Below the pieces are notes generated by a model. That model did no database searches. It was not told the origin of the DNA and saw only the letters and a program-made list of their open reading frames with translations. A stretch of 64,000 nucleotides of DNA from Candidatus Thiodiazotropha sp. (ex Myrtea sp. 'scaly one' KF741663) (GTDB lineage Bacteria > Pseudomonadota > Gammaproteobacteria > Chromatiales > Chromatiaceae): contig JAHXIQ010000003.1 of assembly GCA_025655555.1 (NCBI GenBank), positions 62,001 to 126,000 of the forward strand, read 5' to 3'. A program made the translations under genes and the position numbers. Positions 1-8,720 of this stretch are shown piece by piece; within the stretch, counting starts at the first letter, position 1, and the number at the start of each line of letters is the position of its first letter.

Positions 1-527
1 GGATGGAAGCCGACGAAGAGCGGGTGCAGCGGATCGCCGAGATGATCAAATCCGGTCGCGACGAGATCGAAGATAAGCTGAGCCAGATTCTGGAGCGTAA
101 CCGGAAACTGGAAAAAGAGCTGGATCAGCTCAAGGGCAAGCTCGCCAGTGCAGCCGGTAGCGACCTTGCCTCTGGGGCCGTTTCCGTCGGTGAGGTGCAG
201 GTACTGGCCGCTCATCTTGACGGCGCTGATCCGAAGTCTTTAAGAGGCACCATGGATCAGCTCAAGAACAAACTGGGTTCTGCAGTCATTCTTTTGGCTG
301 CAGTGGATGGCGGTAAGGTCTCTTTGGTGGCTGGTGTCACCAAGGACTTGACTGGCCAGATGAAAGCAGGTGATTTGGTCAAATTGGCGGCGGAGCAGGT
401 CGGCGGTAAAGGGGGAGGTCGCCCAGATATGGCCCAGGCGGGCGGTAGTAACCCGGATGCGCTACCTGCGGCATTGGCACTGGTCGAACCCTGGGTAAAA
501 TCACAATTGGGCCTGGATGCCGGATAA
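1..527 (+). CDS. alaS: Alanyl-tRNA synthetase, C-terminal end (partial)
   Basis: Only the last ~174 codons are in the window; the gene enters from the left edge. AlaRS charges tRNA-Ala with alanine in the cytoplasm. What is visible is a coiled-coil stretch rich in E, K and L (about residues 20-50 of the fragment) followed by the DHHA1-type C-terminal domain. It contains the diagnostic glycine-rich motif [12 protein letters not shown] near residue 137 and the usual end of the family. The catalytic and editing domains lie outside the window. The lysC gene follows 138 bases downstream on the same strand, a common gammaproteobacterial order (alaS-lysC-csrA). The first ATG seen at base 3 is internal, not a start. 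Confidence 0.95.
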   Translation, partial: MEADEERVQRIAEMIKSGRDEIEDKLSQILERNRKLEKELDQLKGKLASAAGSDLASGAVSVGEVQVLAAHLDGADPKSLRGTMDQLKNKLGSAVILLAAVDGGKVSLVAGVTKDLTGQMKAGDLVKLAAEQVGGKGGGRPDMAQAGGSNPDALPAALALVEPWVKSQLGLDAG

Positions 528-665
528 GCCGCTTTCCAAGGTATCACCAATTGATTGCATATGGTTCCACTGGCATTCGGTTTGTTGTTTAATGTGCCGC
601 TGTTCAGCGACGCTCAAACTAAGTGTTTGCAGGCTTTTTAATACCTCATAGGAAGTTGAATTGAG

Positions 666-1889
666 ATGGCACTGATCGTGCAAAAATATGGCGGTACCTC
701 AGTCGGTACCATTGAACGCATCCAGGCAGTGGCGGAGAAGGTCAAACGTCACCGTGATCAGGGGAACCAGGTGGTTGTGGTGGTCTCCGCGATGTCCGGC
801 GAGACCAATCGGCTGATTGCCCTGGCCAGTGAGATCGATGAAACCAACGATCCGAGGGAGATGGATATGCTGGTCTCCACCGGTGAGCAAGTGACCATCG
901 CTCTTCTGAGTATGGCCCTGCAGAAACTGGGTTGCCCGGCAAGATCCTACACCGGTGGTCAGGTACATATCCTGACCGATAGTGCTTACAGCAAGGCGCG
1001 TATCAGGGATATCGACGGTGCCAGGGTCAAGGCCGACCTTGAAGCAGGCCGGGTTGTGGTGATTGCCGGTTTTCAGGGTATCGATGAGCATGGTCACATC
1101 ACAACGCTGGGTCGTGGCGGCTCGGATACCACGGCAGTCGCCATGGCCGCAGCCCTGAAGGCGGATGAGTGTCAGATCTACACCGATGTCGATGGTGTCT
1201 ATACAACCGACCCGAGAGTGGAGCCCAAGGCAAGACGGCTGGAGCGCATCACTTTTGAAGAGATGCTGGAGATGGCCAGTCTCGGTTCCAAGGTCCTGCA
1301 GATCCGCTCCGTGGAGTTTGCGGGAAAATACAATGTTCCCCTACGTGTCCTTTCCAGCTTCGAAGAAGGTGAAGGCACACTGATTACCTTTGAGGATGAA
1401 CGCATGGAACAGGCAAAAATTTCCGGTATCGCCTTCAATCGCGACGAGGCGAAACTCACCATCCGGGGCGTACCGGATCAACCCGGTGTGGCCTTCAAGA
1501 TACTCGGCCCGATATCGGATCAGAATATTGAAGTCGACATGATTGTGCAGAATATCGCTGCCGATACCAGCACGACCGACTTCACTTTTACCGTTAACCG
1601 TGGTGATTTCAAACGCGCCAGGGAGATCCTTGAGAAAACGGCTCAGGAATTAAAAGCCCAAGAAGTCCTTGCGGATGACAAGATCGTGAAGATATCACTG
1701 GTCGGTGTCGGTATGCGTTCCCATGCCGGTATTGCCAGCACCATGTTCGAGGCGCTCGCTAAAGAAGGCATCAATATTCGAATGATTTCGACCTCTGAGA
1801 TCAAGGTTTCAGTCGTGGTAGATGAAAAGTACCTGGAACTCGGTGTGCGGACCCTTCATGAGGCGTTCAATCTGGAAGAGGCATCCTAA
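666..1889 (+). CDS. lysC: Aspartate kinase
   Basis: Phosphorylates aspartate, the first step towards lysine, threonine, methionine and diaminopimelate. At 407 residues it has the normal length of monofunctional class enzymes. The N-terminal amino-acid kinase domain starts with the typical VQKYGGTSVG motif and has the GRGGSDTTAVA substrate/ATP loop near residue 148. Two ACT domains follow from about residue 265 (GVPDQPGVAFKIL and SLVGVGMRSHAGIA), which normally carry feedback inhibition by end products. The start is supported by a purine-rich stretch (GGAAGTTGAATTGAG) just upstream. It lies between alaS and csrA, all on the plus strand. Confidence 0.97.
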   Translation: MALIVQKYGGTSVGTIERIQAVAEKVKRHRDQGNQVVVVVSAMSGETNRLIALASEIDETNDPREMDMLVSTGEQVTIALLSMALQKLGCPARSYTGGQVHILTDSAYSKARIRDIDGARVKADLEAGRVVVIAGFQGIDEHGHITTLGRGGSDTTAVAMAAALKADECQIYTDVDGVYTTDPRVEPKARRLERITFEEMLEMASLGSKVLQIRSVEFAGKYNVPLRVLSSFEEGEGTLITFEDERMEQAKISGIAFNRDEAKLTIRGVPDQPGVAFKILGPISDQNIEVDMIVQNIAADTSTTDFTFTVNRGDFKRAREILEKTAQELKAQEVLADDKIVKISLVGVGMRSHAGIASTMFEALAKEGINIRMISTSEIKVSVVVDEKYLELGVRTLHEAFNLEEAS

Positions 1890-2019
1890 ATAGCAGTTTT
1901 TCTCCCAAATCCCTTGTAATTTTGAGATTTTCAGGATTTTTTGCACTTTTTAACGGTCTGTCCTGTTGCTAAAATGTAGGTACCAGTCCCGTACTCGCGG
2001 TGGCTTGGTTGGCAAAGGC

Positions 2020-2054
2020 ATATCGAGATCTAGATGGTTTTTCTAGCTCGATAT
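2020..2054 (+). promoter_or_regulatory. Hairpin in the csrA leader
   Basis: An inverted repeat (ATATCGAG...TCTAGA / TTCTAGCTCGATAT) lies 30 bases before the csrA start and is followed by a leader with GGA motifs at AAGGATTACC, CAGGGAGAC and TGGAAATG. CsrA proteins bind GGA motifs and often repress their own mRNA; a similar role here is inference. Confidence 0.4.
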
Positions 2055-2084
2055 ATTTAATAAGGATTACCAGGGAGACTGGAA

Positions 2085-2270
2085 ATGTTAATACTAACTC
2101 GCCGTGTTGGCGAAACCTTGATGATTGGAGATGAAGTCACTGTGACGGTTCTGGGCGTGAAGGGGAACCAAGTCAGGATTGGTGTCAATGCACCTCGTGA
2201 TGTAACGGTACATCGAGAGGAAATCTACGAGAGAATCAAGCGGGAACAGTCTGAAGGAGATGCTTCTTGA
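2085..2270 (+). CDS. csrA: Carbon storage regulator CsrA
   Basis: Small RNA-binding homodimer that controls translation and stability of mRNAs by binding GGA motifs, often over ribosome binding sites. The 61-residue protein starts [18 protein letters not shown], the invariant N-terminus of the family, and has the [18 protein letters not shown] core used for RNA contact. A GGGAGACTGGAA ribosome site precedes the start and itself contains GGA. It is a single gene: a terminator hairpin follows within 50 bases and then tRNA-Ser. Confidence 0.97.
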   Translation: MLILTRRVGETLMIGDEVTVTVLGVKGNQVRIGVNAPRDVTVHREEIYERIKREQSEGDAS

Positions 2271-2313
2271 GTCGGTTCTGAGCCCACCTGCCGAGGTGAG
2301 CTGTAGTAAACAG

Positions 2314-2344
2314 AAACTTTGCCAGGGACGGCAAAGTTTTTTTG
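2314..2344 (+). terminator. Intrinsic terminator after csrA
   Basis: A 10-bp stem AAACTTTGCC / GGCAAAGTTT with a short loop is followed by a run of T residues, 44 bases after the csrA stop. Confidence 0.85.
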
Positions 2345-2454
2345 TTTGTAGGGCAAGAAATCTGTACAATTCCGTCTCCTTCTGGTGCCGTGTGGCCAGA
2401 TAGGGATCAGTTCAGGGATAACCAAAAAGCCTGAATTCGATTTTTACAAAACAC

Positions 2455-2544
2455 GGAGAGATGGCCGAGCGGCTGAAGGCGCTCCCCTGCTAAGGGAGTA
2501 TGGGGTTAATAGCTCCATCGAGGGTTCGAATCCCTCTCTCTCCG
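2455..2544 (+). tRNA. tRNA-Ser (GCU)
   Basis: Complete 90-nt class II tRNA with a long variable arm. Acceptor GGAGAGA pairs with TCTCTCC, the anticodon loop reads CTGCTAA (anticodon GCU, codons AGC/AGU), and the T-arm is GAGGGTTCGAATCCCTC. The discriminator is G and CCA is encoded at 2545-2547. A strong hairpin follows directly. Confidence 0.95.
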
Positions 2545-2547
2545 CCA

Positions 2548-2584
2548 AATAAAAAAGGGGCCCCGCAAGGGCCCCTTTTTTATT
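2548..2584 (+). terminator. Terminator of tRNA-Ser
   Basis: Near-perfect inverted repeat AAAAAAGGGGCCC / GGGCCCCTTTTTT starting a few bases after the CCA end. The T-tract and the ATTTGG that follows recur at the end of every unit of the repeat array downstream. Confidence 0.85.
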
Positions 2585-3482
2585 TGGTGGTGCGAGAGGA
2601 TTTGATTCGAACCCTCCGTTCGACAAGGAGCGAAGCGACGCAGGACGCCGAAGCGCAGCGAAGGTGCCCCGCAGGGGTGAGCCAGAGGCGAATCAATCCC
2701 TCCCCTCAGTCCACTACCAAGCAAAGGAGTCTCTCGGCCCCTTTTTTATTTGGCGGAGAGAGAGGTTTAGATTCGAACCCTCCGTTCGACGAGGAGCGAA
2801 GCGACGCAGGACGCCGAAGCGCAGCGAAGGTGCCCCGCAGGGGTGAGCCAAAGGCGAATCAATCCCTCCCCTCAGTCCACTACCAAGCAAAGGAGTCTCT
2901 CGGCCCCTTTTTTATTTGGCGGAGAGAGAGGTTTAGATTCGAACCCTCCGTTCGACAAGGAGCGAAGCGACGCAGGACGCCGCAGCAAAGCGAAGGCGCC
3001 CCGCAGGGGTGAGCCAAAGGCGAATCAATCCCTCCCCTCAGTTCACACCCAAGGAAAGGAGTCCCTCAGCCCCTTTTTTATTTGGCGGAGAGAGAGGTTT
3101 AGATTCGAACCCTCCGTTCGACAAGGAGCGAAGCGACGCAGGACGCCGCAGCAAAGCGAAGGCGCCCCGCAGGGGTGAGCCAAAGGCGAATCAATCCCTC
3201 CCCTCAGTTCACTACCAAGCAAAGGAGTCTCTCGGCCCCTTTTTATTTAGTGGTGTGAGAGAATGTGATGATTCGAGCCCTTCATTCGACCACGCGCGAA
3301 GCGACGCAGGACGCCGAAGCGCGAGGCTCTAGCCGAGTAATCCCTCCCCTCAGTTCGCTCCCAAGCAAAGGAATCTCTCAGCCCCTTTTTATTTGGCGGT
3401 GTGAGAGGATTTGATTCGAACCCTACGTTCGACCAGGCGCGAAGCGACGCAGGACGCCGCAGTGCATTGAGTACGTCCCAAA
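2585..3482 (+). repeat. Tandem array of six tRNA-Ser-tail repeats
   Basis: Six head-to-tail units. The landmark GATTCGA falls at 2604, 2770, 2936, 3102, 3270 and 3413, giving periods of 166, 166, 166, 168 and 143 bases. Each middle unit contains TGGCGGAGAGAGAGGTTT followed by GATTCGAACCCTC, which on the minus strand reads as the 3' end of the neighbouring tRNA-Ser (GAGGGTTCGAAT...CTCTCTCTCCGCCA). Each also repeats the CCCCTTTTTTATTTGG end of the tRNA terminator. The rest of the unit is a conserved GC-rich spacer (GCGAAGCGACGCAGGACGCC). ORFs across the array are by-products of the period and are not believed. The units lack D- and anticodon arms, so they are not tRNAs. Confidence 0.9.
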
Positions 3483-3585
3483 GGAGTGCGTCACATACAG
3501 GCCAATCCAAGAAATGACTCGATTAATCACTGTGTATGCATTGACAAAAGAGCAAGGAATCTTCAGAATTCGCGTTCCAGAAAAA

Positions 3586-3659
3586 GCGCCCGTAGCTCAG
3601 CTGGATAGAGTACCTGGCTACGAACTAGGGGGTCGGAGGTTCGAATCCTTCCGGGCGCG
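3586..3659 (+). tRNA. tRNA-Arg (ACG), integration target
   Basis: Acceptor GCGCCCG pairs with CGGGCGC, the anticodon loop CTACGAA gives anticodon ACG (read as ICG, codons CGU/CGC/CGA), and the T-arm is GGAGGTTCGAATCCTTC. CCA is encoded at 3660-3662. The mobile element starts right after CCA, so the tRNA stays intact. Its own terminator is now at 34251-34287. Confidence 0.95.
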
Positions 3660-5172
3660 CCATCTTGTTTTCACCCCTTGAAAAACCTGCTAAAGCCTTG
3701 AAAGGTAAGGTTGTTTTCGGGGTTCGAAAACCTTCTCCACGCACATACGCCAATCTGTCCGCAAAAGTGAGTTTTAGCACTGCATGGCGGTCTTCCATAC
3801 GCCCGGAAGCCCATAGTTCATGCGGGTTTGCGAGAAAGTCCATCGCGGTTCGAAAAGTTTCATCATAGCCTCTGACGTGACGGCCACATTGAGAAATTTT
3901 TTCCTTCATAACCTGTTGTTCAAGTTGAAGCTGGCCGATGCGTTTTTCATAGGCGCTGATAACGGCATTGGATTCCGCATTCACAATGCGATCTAACAAC
4001 TGCTCAATCTTGCGCTCGGTTTTCGAAATCTCCAGCGCAAGGGATTTGTTGTGGGTCTTTTGAAACTCCAGGCGGTAATTCCAAAGGTCCTTGAACATGG
4101 ACAGGGCCGCATTGAATAGTTCTTGTGACGGCTTGAGAGACAACAGGAAGCGCTCAAACTCGCCCTCGATCACATCGCGCCGGATGGACTTGCGATAGCT
4201 GGAACAGCCTTTCTGGAAGCACATGTAATAAGGGTGATGCGCCGTGCGTCCCTTTGACCAGCAGGCTGTGAGTGTGTGGCCGCACTCGCCGCAGGTCACG
4301 AACCCGCGCAAGGGGAAATCCGCCGATAAGTCTTTCCGGGCGGGAGCTTTGGCGGTGGATTTCAGGCGGTCCTGAATTGCCTTGAATGTTTCGAGGCTAA
4401 TGAGCCCTTCATGCCGTCCGGGACGCAGGCTTACGTCCCAGTCCTCAGATTCCACGTATCCGGCATATAAAACGCGTGTCAGCAGATTCATAACGCGTTG
4501 TGGGTGGACTTTCCCTTTACGATCCTTCGGGTACTCGGGGAATGACTCCAGGAAGCGCTTTACCTCGACCTGTAACTGGAAGCGCCCGGAGGCGTAGCCT
4601 TCAAGTGCTTCCTTAGCGATGCTGGCAATAGGCTCGTCCCGAACGAGGATTTTGCCCTGACCGGTGGTTTTCTGGTAGCGATAGCCGACAGGGGCCTGGA
4701 ATACCCAATAGCCATTCTTGAGACGTGATTTCATGCGATTGAGCGTTTGCTCGGAATTTTTCTGACGCTGGTGCTGCGATACGCTGGCCAGCAGGTTTTC
4801 TACCAAAACGGAATCCGAGTCTTCGCCAAATTCAATAGAGGGGCTTTCCAGTGTAGCTCCTGCCTTTGCGATAGCGCTCCTGAGTTGTAAGTGAGCATCC
4901 AGTCCACGCGCTAGCCTTGAGATGTCGTCAATGATGGCAATGCGCGGGTTTTTGCGATGCCTGCTCAGGTGCTTGAGCATGGCTTGCATACCGGGGCGCT
5001 TAATCAAGCTTCCCGAAACATCGTCAGTAAATACCGCCTCGACTTCGTAGCTCTTATATTTAGCATATTCCCGGCAACGTGTTTCCTGCGAGCCGAGACC
5101 GTCGCCACGTGTGGTCTGGGTCTTGTTGGACACACGGCAATAAATGACTGCCTTTTGCACGTTATTCGTCAT
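3625..5172 (-). CDS. Large serine recombinase (integrase), C-terminus replaced by tRNA-encoded tail
   Basis: Catalyses integration and excision through a serine-DNA intermediate. The 515-residue ORF has an N-terminal resolvase domain (AVIYCRVSNKTQ, with the usual nucleophile Ser near residue 15, and a DDISRLAR motif near residue 81), a recombinase domain (about 160-270), a zinc ribbon (CGECGHTLTACWSKG ... CFQKGC, about 290-340) and a coiled coil (about 370-430). From codon 505 the ORF leaves the element and reads the antisense of tRNA-Arg, ending ARPEGFEPPTP. In the excised circle codon 504 (Met) would be followed by 33 element-encoded residues ending WNEFLRKYAPFFKEVA, giving 537 residues and a stop overlapping mobC. 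The start overlaps the upstream small gene by 11 bases. Confidence 0.95.
   Translation of the reverse strand: MTNNVQKAVIYCRVSNKTQTTRGDGLGSQETRCREYAKYKSYEVEAVFTDDVSGSLIKRPGMQAMLKHLSRHRKNPRIAIIDDISRLARGLDAHLQLRSAIAKAGATLESPSIEFGEDSDSVLVENLLASVSQHQRQKNSEQTLNRMKSRLKNGYWVFQAPVGYRYQKTTGQGKILVRDEPIASIAKEALEGYASGRFQLQVEVKRFLESFPEYPKDRKGKVHPQRVMNLLTRVLYAGYVESEDWDVSLRPGRHEGLISLETFKAIQDRLKSTAKAPARKDLSADFPLRGFVTCGECGHTLTACWSKGRTAHHPYYMCFQKGCSSYRKSIRRDVIEGEFERFLLSLKPSQELFNAALSMFKDLWNYRLEFQKTHNKSLALEISKTERKIEQLLDRIVNAESNAVISAYEKRIGQLQLEQQVMKEKISQCGRHVRGYDETFRTAMDFLANPHELWASGRMEDRHAVLKLTFADRLAYVRGEGFRTPKTTLPFKALAGFSRGENKMARPEGFEPPTP
3657..3662. other. attL core (GCGCCA)
   Basis: Last six bases of tRNA-Arg including CCA. 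The same hexamer is at 34234-34239. Left of it is chromosomal tRNA, right of it (TCTTGTTTTC) is element. The arms also share an interrupted GAAGGA and TTCGAACC on the minus strand, as expected for attB/attP similarity. The exact crossover dinucleotide cannot be read from sequence. Confidence 0.75.
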
Positions 5173-5503
5173 TACTCACTCCTTTTGCGTTCGCTAGCCC
5201 CTCTTTCCTGTCATCATTTCGGCCAGGAAGCGATTCCGTCTTGCAGGGCAAAGATGAAAGGAGCTGAACTGAATCTATACCAAATCCGAGATCAACAAAA
5301 GCCGCCATAATGGGCCAGAGGGTTTTTAACAGCTCGGTCTGTTCTTCCTCGCTTAAATCCAAATTCTTGATATGCTCGCGGTACTTCTCGACATCGCATT
5401 CAGGGATAGCGACCGCTGGCCGATCCTGAGCGGAAAGCAATTGTTCGTTTAAGTCAATCTTCGATTTATCTGTCAATGGTCTTCTTCCTTTCTTGGTAGA
5501 CAT
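5162..5503 (-). CDS. Small recombinase-partner protein, unknown function
   Basis: 113 residues from the ATG at 5503 (MSTKKGRRPLTDKSKI), preceded by a purine-rich site; an upstream ATG at 5578 would add 25 residues of little protein character. It is acidic and helical, with KYREHIKNLDLSEEEQTELL followed by a hydrophobic stretch (TLWPIMAAFVDLGFGID). It overlaps the recombinase start by 11 bases, so the two are almost surely cotranslated. Small genes in this position often accompany serine recombinases of mobilizable elements, but I do not recognise a named family. A role as directionality factor or accessory protein is speculation from position alone. Confidence 0.75.
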   Translation of the reverse strand: MSTKKGRRPLTDKSKIDLNEQLLSAQDRPAVAIPECDVEKYREHIKNLDLSEEEQTELLKTLWPIMAAFVDLGFGIDSVQLLSSLPCKTESLPGRNDDRKEGLANAKGVSNDE

Positions 5504-5636
5504 AGCACCAGTTCTTGGCAGATGGTCTGAATGGAAGTAGCGGAGCGGTGCAAAAGCGGTATGCTTAAAAGCGGGCAAGCACTTTTGCCTGATGAAGAGT
5601 TGATCGCAAGAAACAGACTTACGATGTGCAGTGTAT

Positions 5637-5795
5637 TCATTTCCATATTACTATCCCTTTTGTTAACAATTTCTTAATTTTTTTCGTATAGGCCGAACTT
5701 TTATCAGTTGGAACATGGCGCTGGCAGCCGATTTCGTGCAATTCAACTTTCCGTTGAGCTTTGAAGTAATTGCATTTTTTCTGGTTCATGGTCAT
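5637..5795 (-). CDS. Possible small protein (52 aa)
   Basis: Short ORF starting MTMNQKKCNYFKAQRK and ending KKIKKLLTKGIVIWK, very basic, in the 324-base gap between the 5828-6109 gene and the 5503 start. It keeps the operon direction and spacing. An AAGG lies about 13 bases before the start. No family is recognised; length and composition alone do not prove it is real. Confidence 0.35.
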   Translation of the reverse strand: MTMNQKKCNYFKAQRKVELHEIGCQRHVPTDKSSAYTKKIKKLLTKGIVIWK

Positions 5796-5827
5796 GTGAC
5801 TAAGCCTTATTTAAAATGAATTACCGT

Positions 5828-6109
5828 TTAATTATTTTTTCGCGTATCAATGATCACGAAGACGGGGCAGCGGCCAACTTTTACGTGCTTCACAAAGCCC
5901 CGCGAACCAAAATATTCGCAATTCAACATGAAACGATCAGAACCGCGTTGCTCATAGGTGTATTGCCAGCGCACATGAGGGCCGATAGGTGAAACGATGA
6001 CAACGGCGAGCAGGAATAATGGCCAGCGTTCTAACAATCCGGCAATGCCGCGAATAAAACGCGCAAGCACTTGTCCCCAGCGCAGTCGTGTCGGTTTGTA
6101 GTGGTTCAT
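5828..6109 (-). CDS. Small single-pass membrane protein of the transfer operon
   Basis: 93 residues from the ATG at 6109 (MNHYKPTRLRWGQ), which has a GGAGGGC site six bases upstream and overlaps the coupling-protein stop (ATGA). One transmembrane segment is clear (WPLFLLAVVIVSPIG), preceded by a basic cytoplasmic part and followed by a short extracytoplasmic domain with two Cys (LNCEYFG, GRCPVF). It may be a small partner of the coupling protein; this is inferred only from overlap and topology. Confidence 0.75.
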   Translation of the reverse strand: MNHYKPTRLRWGQVLARFIRGIAGLLERWPLFLLAVVIVSPIGPHVRWQYTYEQRGSDRFMLNCEYFGSRGFVKHVKVGRCPVFVIIDTRKNN

Positions 6110-7860
6110 CTTGCCCTCCATCTTCGCAGCCTGAGCTTCACCCTTTTGAGAAAAGGCTTACCGTGGAATGGATTTATTCCCGCTTGCTTTCTCCAGGGGT
6201 GAACTTCCGCATATGAGATCGGCTCGATTAAAGCGGGCAGTGAGCGCCGGATAAAAAGCAGGCCGTATTGACTGCGGCGTACTTCATCCGCTGTCATGAG
6301 CGCTCTTCCGGCTTCGCCCGTATTTTCCTGAATGCCTTGTTCATTCGGAGACAATCCGGCGCTCATGATGCTTTGATCGCCTAACAACTGGCTTATCATT
6401 GCCAGCGTTCTGGGAGAGCGCTGGCCCGGAAGGAATTGTTTTACTTCCGTTTCGGAAAGCAGGGTCTCCACGGTAGTTCTGCCATAGGTCTTTTCGAATG
6501 CGGATATATCCTGAAAGATGAGGTGTAAGCGGAGCCCGTAGGACCGTCCCCAGGTCAGCAGACTTTCCAGACTGTGAATTTTGTAATTCGTCGCCTCGTC
6601 CATGATGAAATATACAGGTACGCTCTTGTTGGCATTGCGCTTGATCGCGGTCATCGCGCACCATTGGATCAGGCCGATATAGCTCTTATAGGCTTCCATC
6701 CGGCTGGCGTCGGCGACGATAAAAAGACTGGTCGTCTTGTCCTTCGATTTGAGATCGTTCATGTCGAAGGTGGACCGACGCATTGCCGGAGCCAGTCGGC
6801 CAAAGGCAAACGGAGCAAGGGCTTGCTGCGCACCACTGATGAACGAATTAAACGTGCGGTTTTCGCCGTTACTCATAAGAGCAAGCAGGCTTCTGGCCTG
6901 TGCCCGCACCCACTGGATAAATTCGGCAAGGTCTGCTGCGTCATGGGTTTTTGCCCATGCACAGTTTTCTATTTGCATTGGGCCACCTGTTAGCGGATTG
7001 CCTTCAGGGGCAATGCCAACGACCCAGCGAAGGTTATGTTCAAGCGCATCCCGGTCTTCAATGAGCAAGGCGACAGAAGATAAAGTGGCATCGCGTCCCT
7101 CGATCATGGATTCGAGGATCATGGCGATGCCCATACACTTGCGCGAGCCTTCCCGCCAATAGGTGTTCTCGCCATCGCTTTGCGCGGGTTCAGGTAGAAT
7201 TTGAGTACTTTGTTCCCGCAAGTCATCGGGAACATCGCGCAGTCCACCAGGCCGTTCAAGATCGTCCACAATGATGTCGAGCGGGTTATAACAATCACTG
7301 ATGCCGATAATGTTTTGCCACAAGCCGCCGGGGTTCAGGATGCGAACCGTTTCGCCGCGCTTTTCCAGCGCCTCTTTCAGGATGCAGACCAACTCGCCTT
7401 TGAAATCGCTAAAGACCTTCGATGCCTTGATAGACAGTCCATTCGTGATAACGCTGTATATGCCTTTGCCTGATCCGGCAGGGGCGACCGTTAAGGCATT
7501 GGAGACGTAATCTGAAAATATTGGTTTTTTCTTGCCCGTCGCCATCCTGCCCCAGAACGGCCCGGTGTGCGCACGGCTTAGCTCTTTTCGGATGTCCTTG
7601 TCTTTGGCCCAGGAGGCCGTGCCGTCTTTGCCCGTGGCTTGGTGTGCACTTGCCCATTCCAGGTAACGCGCGAATAATCCCAGGCTTTCGATGACAAAGC
7701 GTAGGCCAGCCAGTGCTGTGCAGAAATAGAGTATTGCTGCGAGCCATTGAAGTTCGTTGCCTACATACAATGGCCCTACCTGGAAGCAGCCCCAGGCTAA
7801 AAGGCCGGAGACAATGACAAGGCTTGGGAAATGCACGCTGCTTTGGTCAGGGCGGCTCAT
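6106..7860 (-). CDS. Type IV coupling protein (VirD4/TraG family)
   Basis: Hexameric inner-membrane ATPase that links the relaxosome to a type IV secretion channel. The 584-residue protein has two N-terminal transmembrane segments (about 12-30 and 36-58), a Walker A motif APAGSGKG near residue 130, and a Walker B-like region (VPVYFIMDEATNY) near residue 418. The family-typical FSDFKGEL after Walker A and LIFQDISAFEKTYG in the C-terminal half support VirD4/TraG. It lies between the vWA-like gene (2-base gap upstream) and the small membrane gene. No VirB genes are nearby, so the element carries its own coupling protein but must borrow a secretion channel. Confidence 0.9.
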   Translation of the reverse strand: MSRPDQSSVHFPSLVIVSGLLAWGCFQVGPLYVGNELQWLAAILYFCTALAGLRFVIESLGLFARYLEWASAHQATGKDGTASWAKDKDIRKELSRAHTGPFWGRMATGKKKPIFSDYVSNALTVAPAGSGKGIYSVITNGLSIKASKVFSDFKGELVCILKEALEKRGETVRILNPGGLWQNIIGISDCYNPLDIIVDDLERPGGLRDVPDDLREQSTQILPEPAQSDGENTYWREGSRKCMGIAMILESMIEGRDATLSSVALLIEDRDALEHNLRWVVGIAPEGNPLTGGPMQIENCAWAKTHDAADLAEFIQWVRAQARSLLALMSNGENRTFNSFISGAQQALAPFAFGRLAPAMRRSTFDMNDLKSKDKTTSLFIVADASRMEAYKSYIGLIQWCAMTAIKRNANKSVPVYFIMDEATNYKIHSLESLLTWGRSYGLRLHLIFQDISAFEKTYGRTTVETLLSETEVKQFLPGQRSPRTLAMISQLLGDQSIMSAGLSPNEQGIQENTGEAGRALMTADEVRRSQYGLLFIRRSLPALIEPISYAEVHPWRKQAGINPFHGKPFLKRVKLRLRRWRAR

Positions 7861-7862
7861 AG

Positions 7863-8720
7863 CTAGCCTTCGATAAAGCCGTGACGAATGCGCACAAAGC
7901 CGGGATTTGATACGCCATTGGTGACAAGGTAGTCATGCCAGAATTTGCGAAGCTCCTCTTCGCTATAGCAGTATGAGTACGCATCCCGCCCGTAGCCCTG
8001 GCGCTGGATCATCAATACCTCGACATTGATCCCTTCCAGAGACTCCGGTTTCAAACGCTTGTAGACCGGACGCTTGGCGAATACAGGGAATGGAGGCATG
8101 TCGTTTTTCGTGCGGCAAAACTGTACGCTGTCACTGTTTTGGATTAGGTCGCTGACGACAATCAGCCGATCTCCAACGTGCAGCGGATGAAAACGCCGGA
8201 TGCTTTGGATCATTTCCAGTATTGGAGACTGGTAGCGCTGTTTGCTGTTCGAATTCGGCGACAATAATTCCGCTATAGCTGGCCCAAAGCCTTTCTCATA
8301 GAGTCGTTCTTTCTGCCTGGCCAAAAACCCGGACGTTGCAGTTCCGGCATTGATGGTTTCCAACTCACCAGCATGAGCTGCTTGCCCGCATACATGGAAT
8401 CGCGGGGTTGGTACGGAGCCAATCTGGTCCTCTGCCGTCGTGATAACACTGAGCTTTTCATTGAAACCAAGATTGCTGTAGAGCTTGTCAAAATAGCGCC
8501 GCAAGGAACGCGATTGTTCTTCATTGAACCGTGGCCCGCTGACATCCACCAAGGCAACAGTCTGCGGTTGCCTGACACTTTCGAAGCATCCGTATTGATC
8601 AGCCGTTTCTTTGCCGTAAGCCTGAAAACCCATATAACCCAGACCGACGATGCAGGCGATTAATACGCTGCCCATTCCCAGCAATGCCGGGAGCTGTTTT
8701 CTCAGGCGTCTATTCATCAC
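7863..8720 (-). CDS. Membrane-anchored von Willebrand A-like protein, unknown role in transfer
   Basis: 285 residues with one N-terminal transmembrane helix (ALLGMGSVLIACIVGLGYMG) and a presumed periplasmic domain. Two signatures suggest a vWA-like fold: ALVDVSGPRFNEEQ near residue 55 in the place of the first MIDAS strand (the usual DxSxS is incomplete) and RLIVVSDLIQNSDS near residue 185. Several Cys residues (CFES, HVCGQ, QFCRTK) could form disulfides. It overlaps the upstream multi-TM gene by 4 bases (ATGA) and is 2 bases from the coupling protein, so the three form a tight operon. No named family is recognised. Confidence 0.8.
   Translation of the reverse strand: MMNRRLRKQLPALLGMGSVLIACIVGLGYMGFQAYGKETADQYGCFESVRQPQTVALVDVSGPRFNEEQSRSLRRYFDKLYSNLGFNEKLSVITTAEDQIGSVPTPRFHVCGQAAHAGELETINAGTATSGFLARQKERLYEKGFGPAIAELLSPNSNSKQRYQSPILEMIQSIRRFHPLHVGDRLIVVSDLIQNSDSVQFCRTKNDMPPFPVFAKRPVYKRLKPESLEGINVEVLMIQRQGYGRDAYSYCYSEEELRKFWHDYLVTNGVSNPGFVRIRHGFIEG

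Noticed and set aside
2500..3332. Overlapping ORFs of 60-170 codons across the tRNA-Ser-tail repeats
   Set aside because: They arise because the repeat period is close to a multiple of three and free of stops; the peptide repeats mirror the DNA repeats and start within the tRNA or its tail.
2596..3430. Additional tRNA genes suggested by repeated GATTCGAACCCTC
   Set aside because: Only the inverted 3' tail of tRNA-Ser is present; D-arm, anticodon arm and acceptor partners are missing.
2585..3482. CRISPR array
   Set aside because: Units are about 166 bases with no short repeat/unique spacer pattern, and no cas genes are present.
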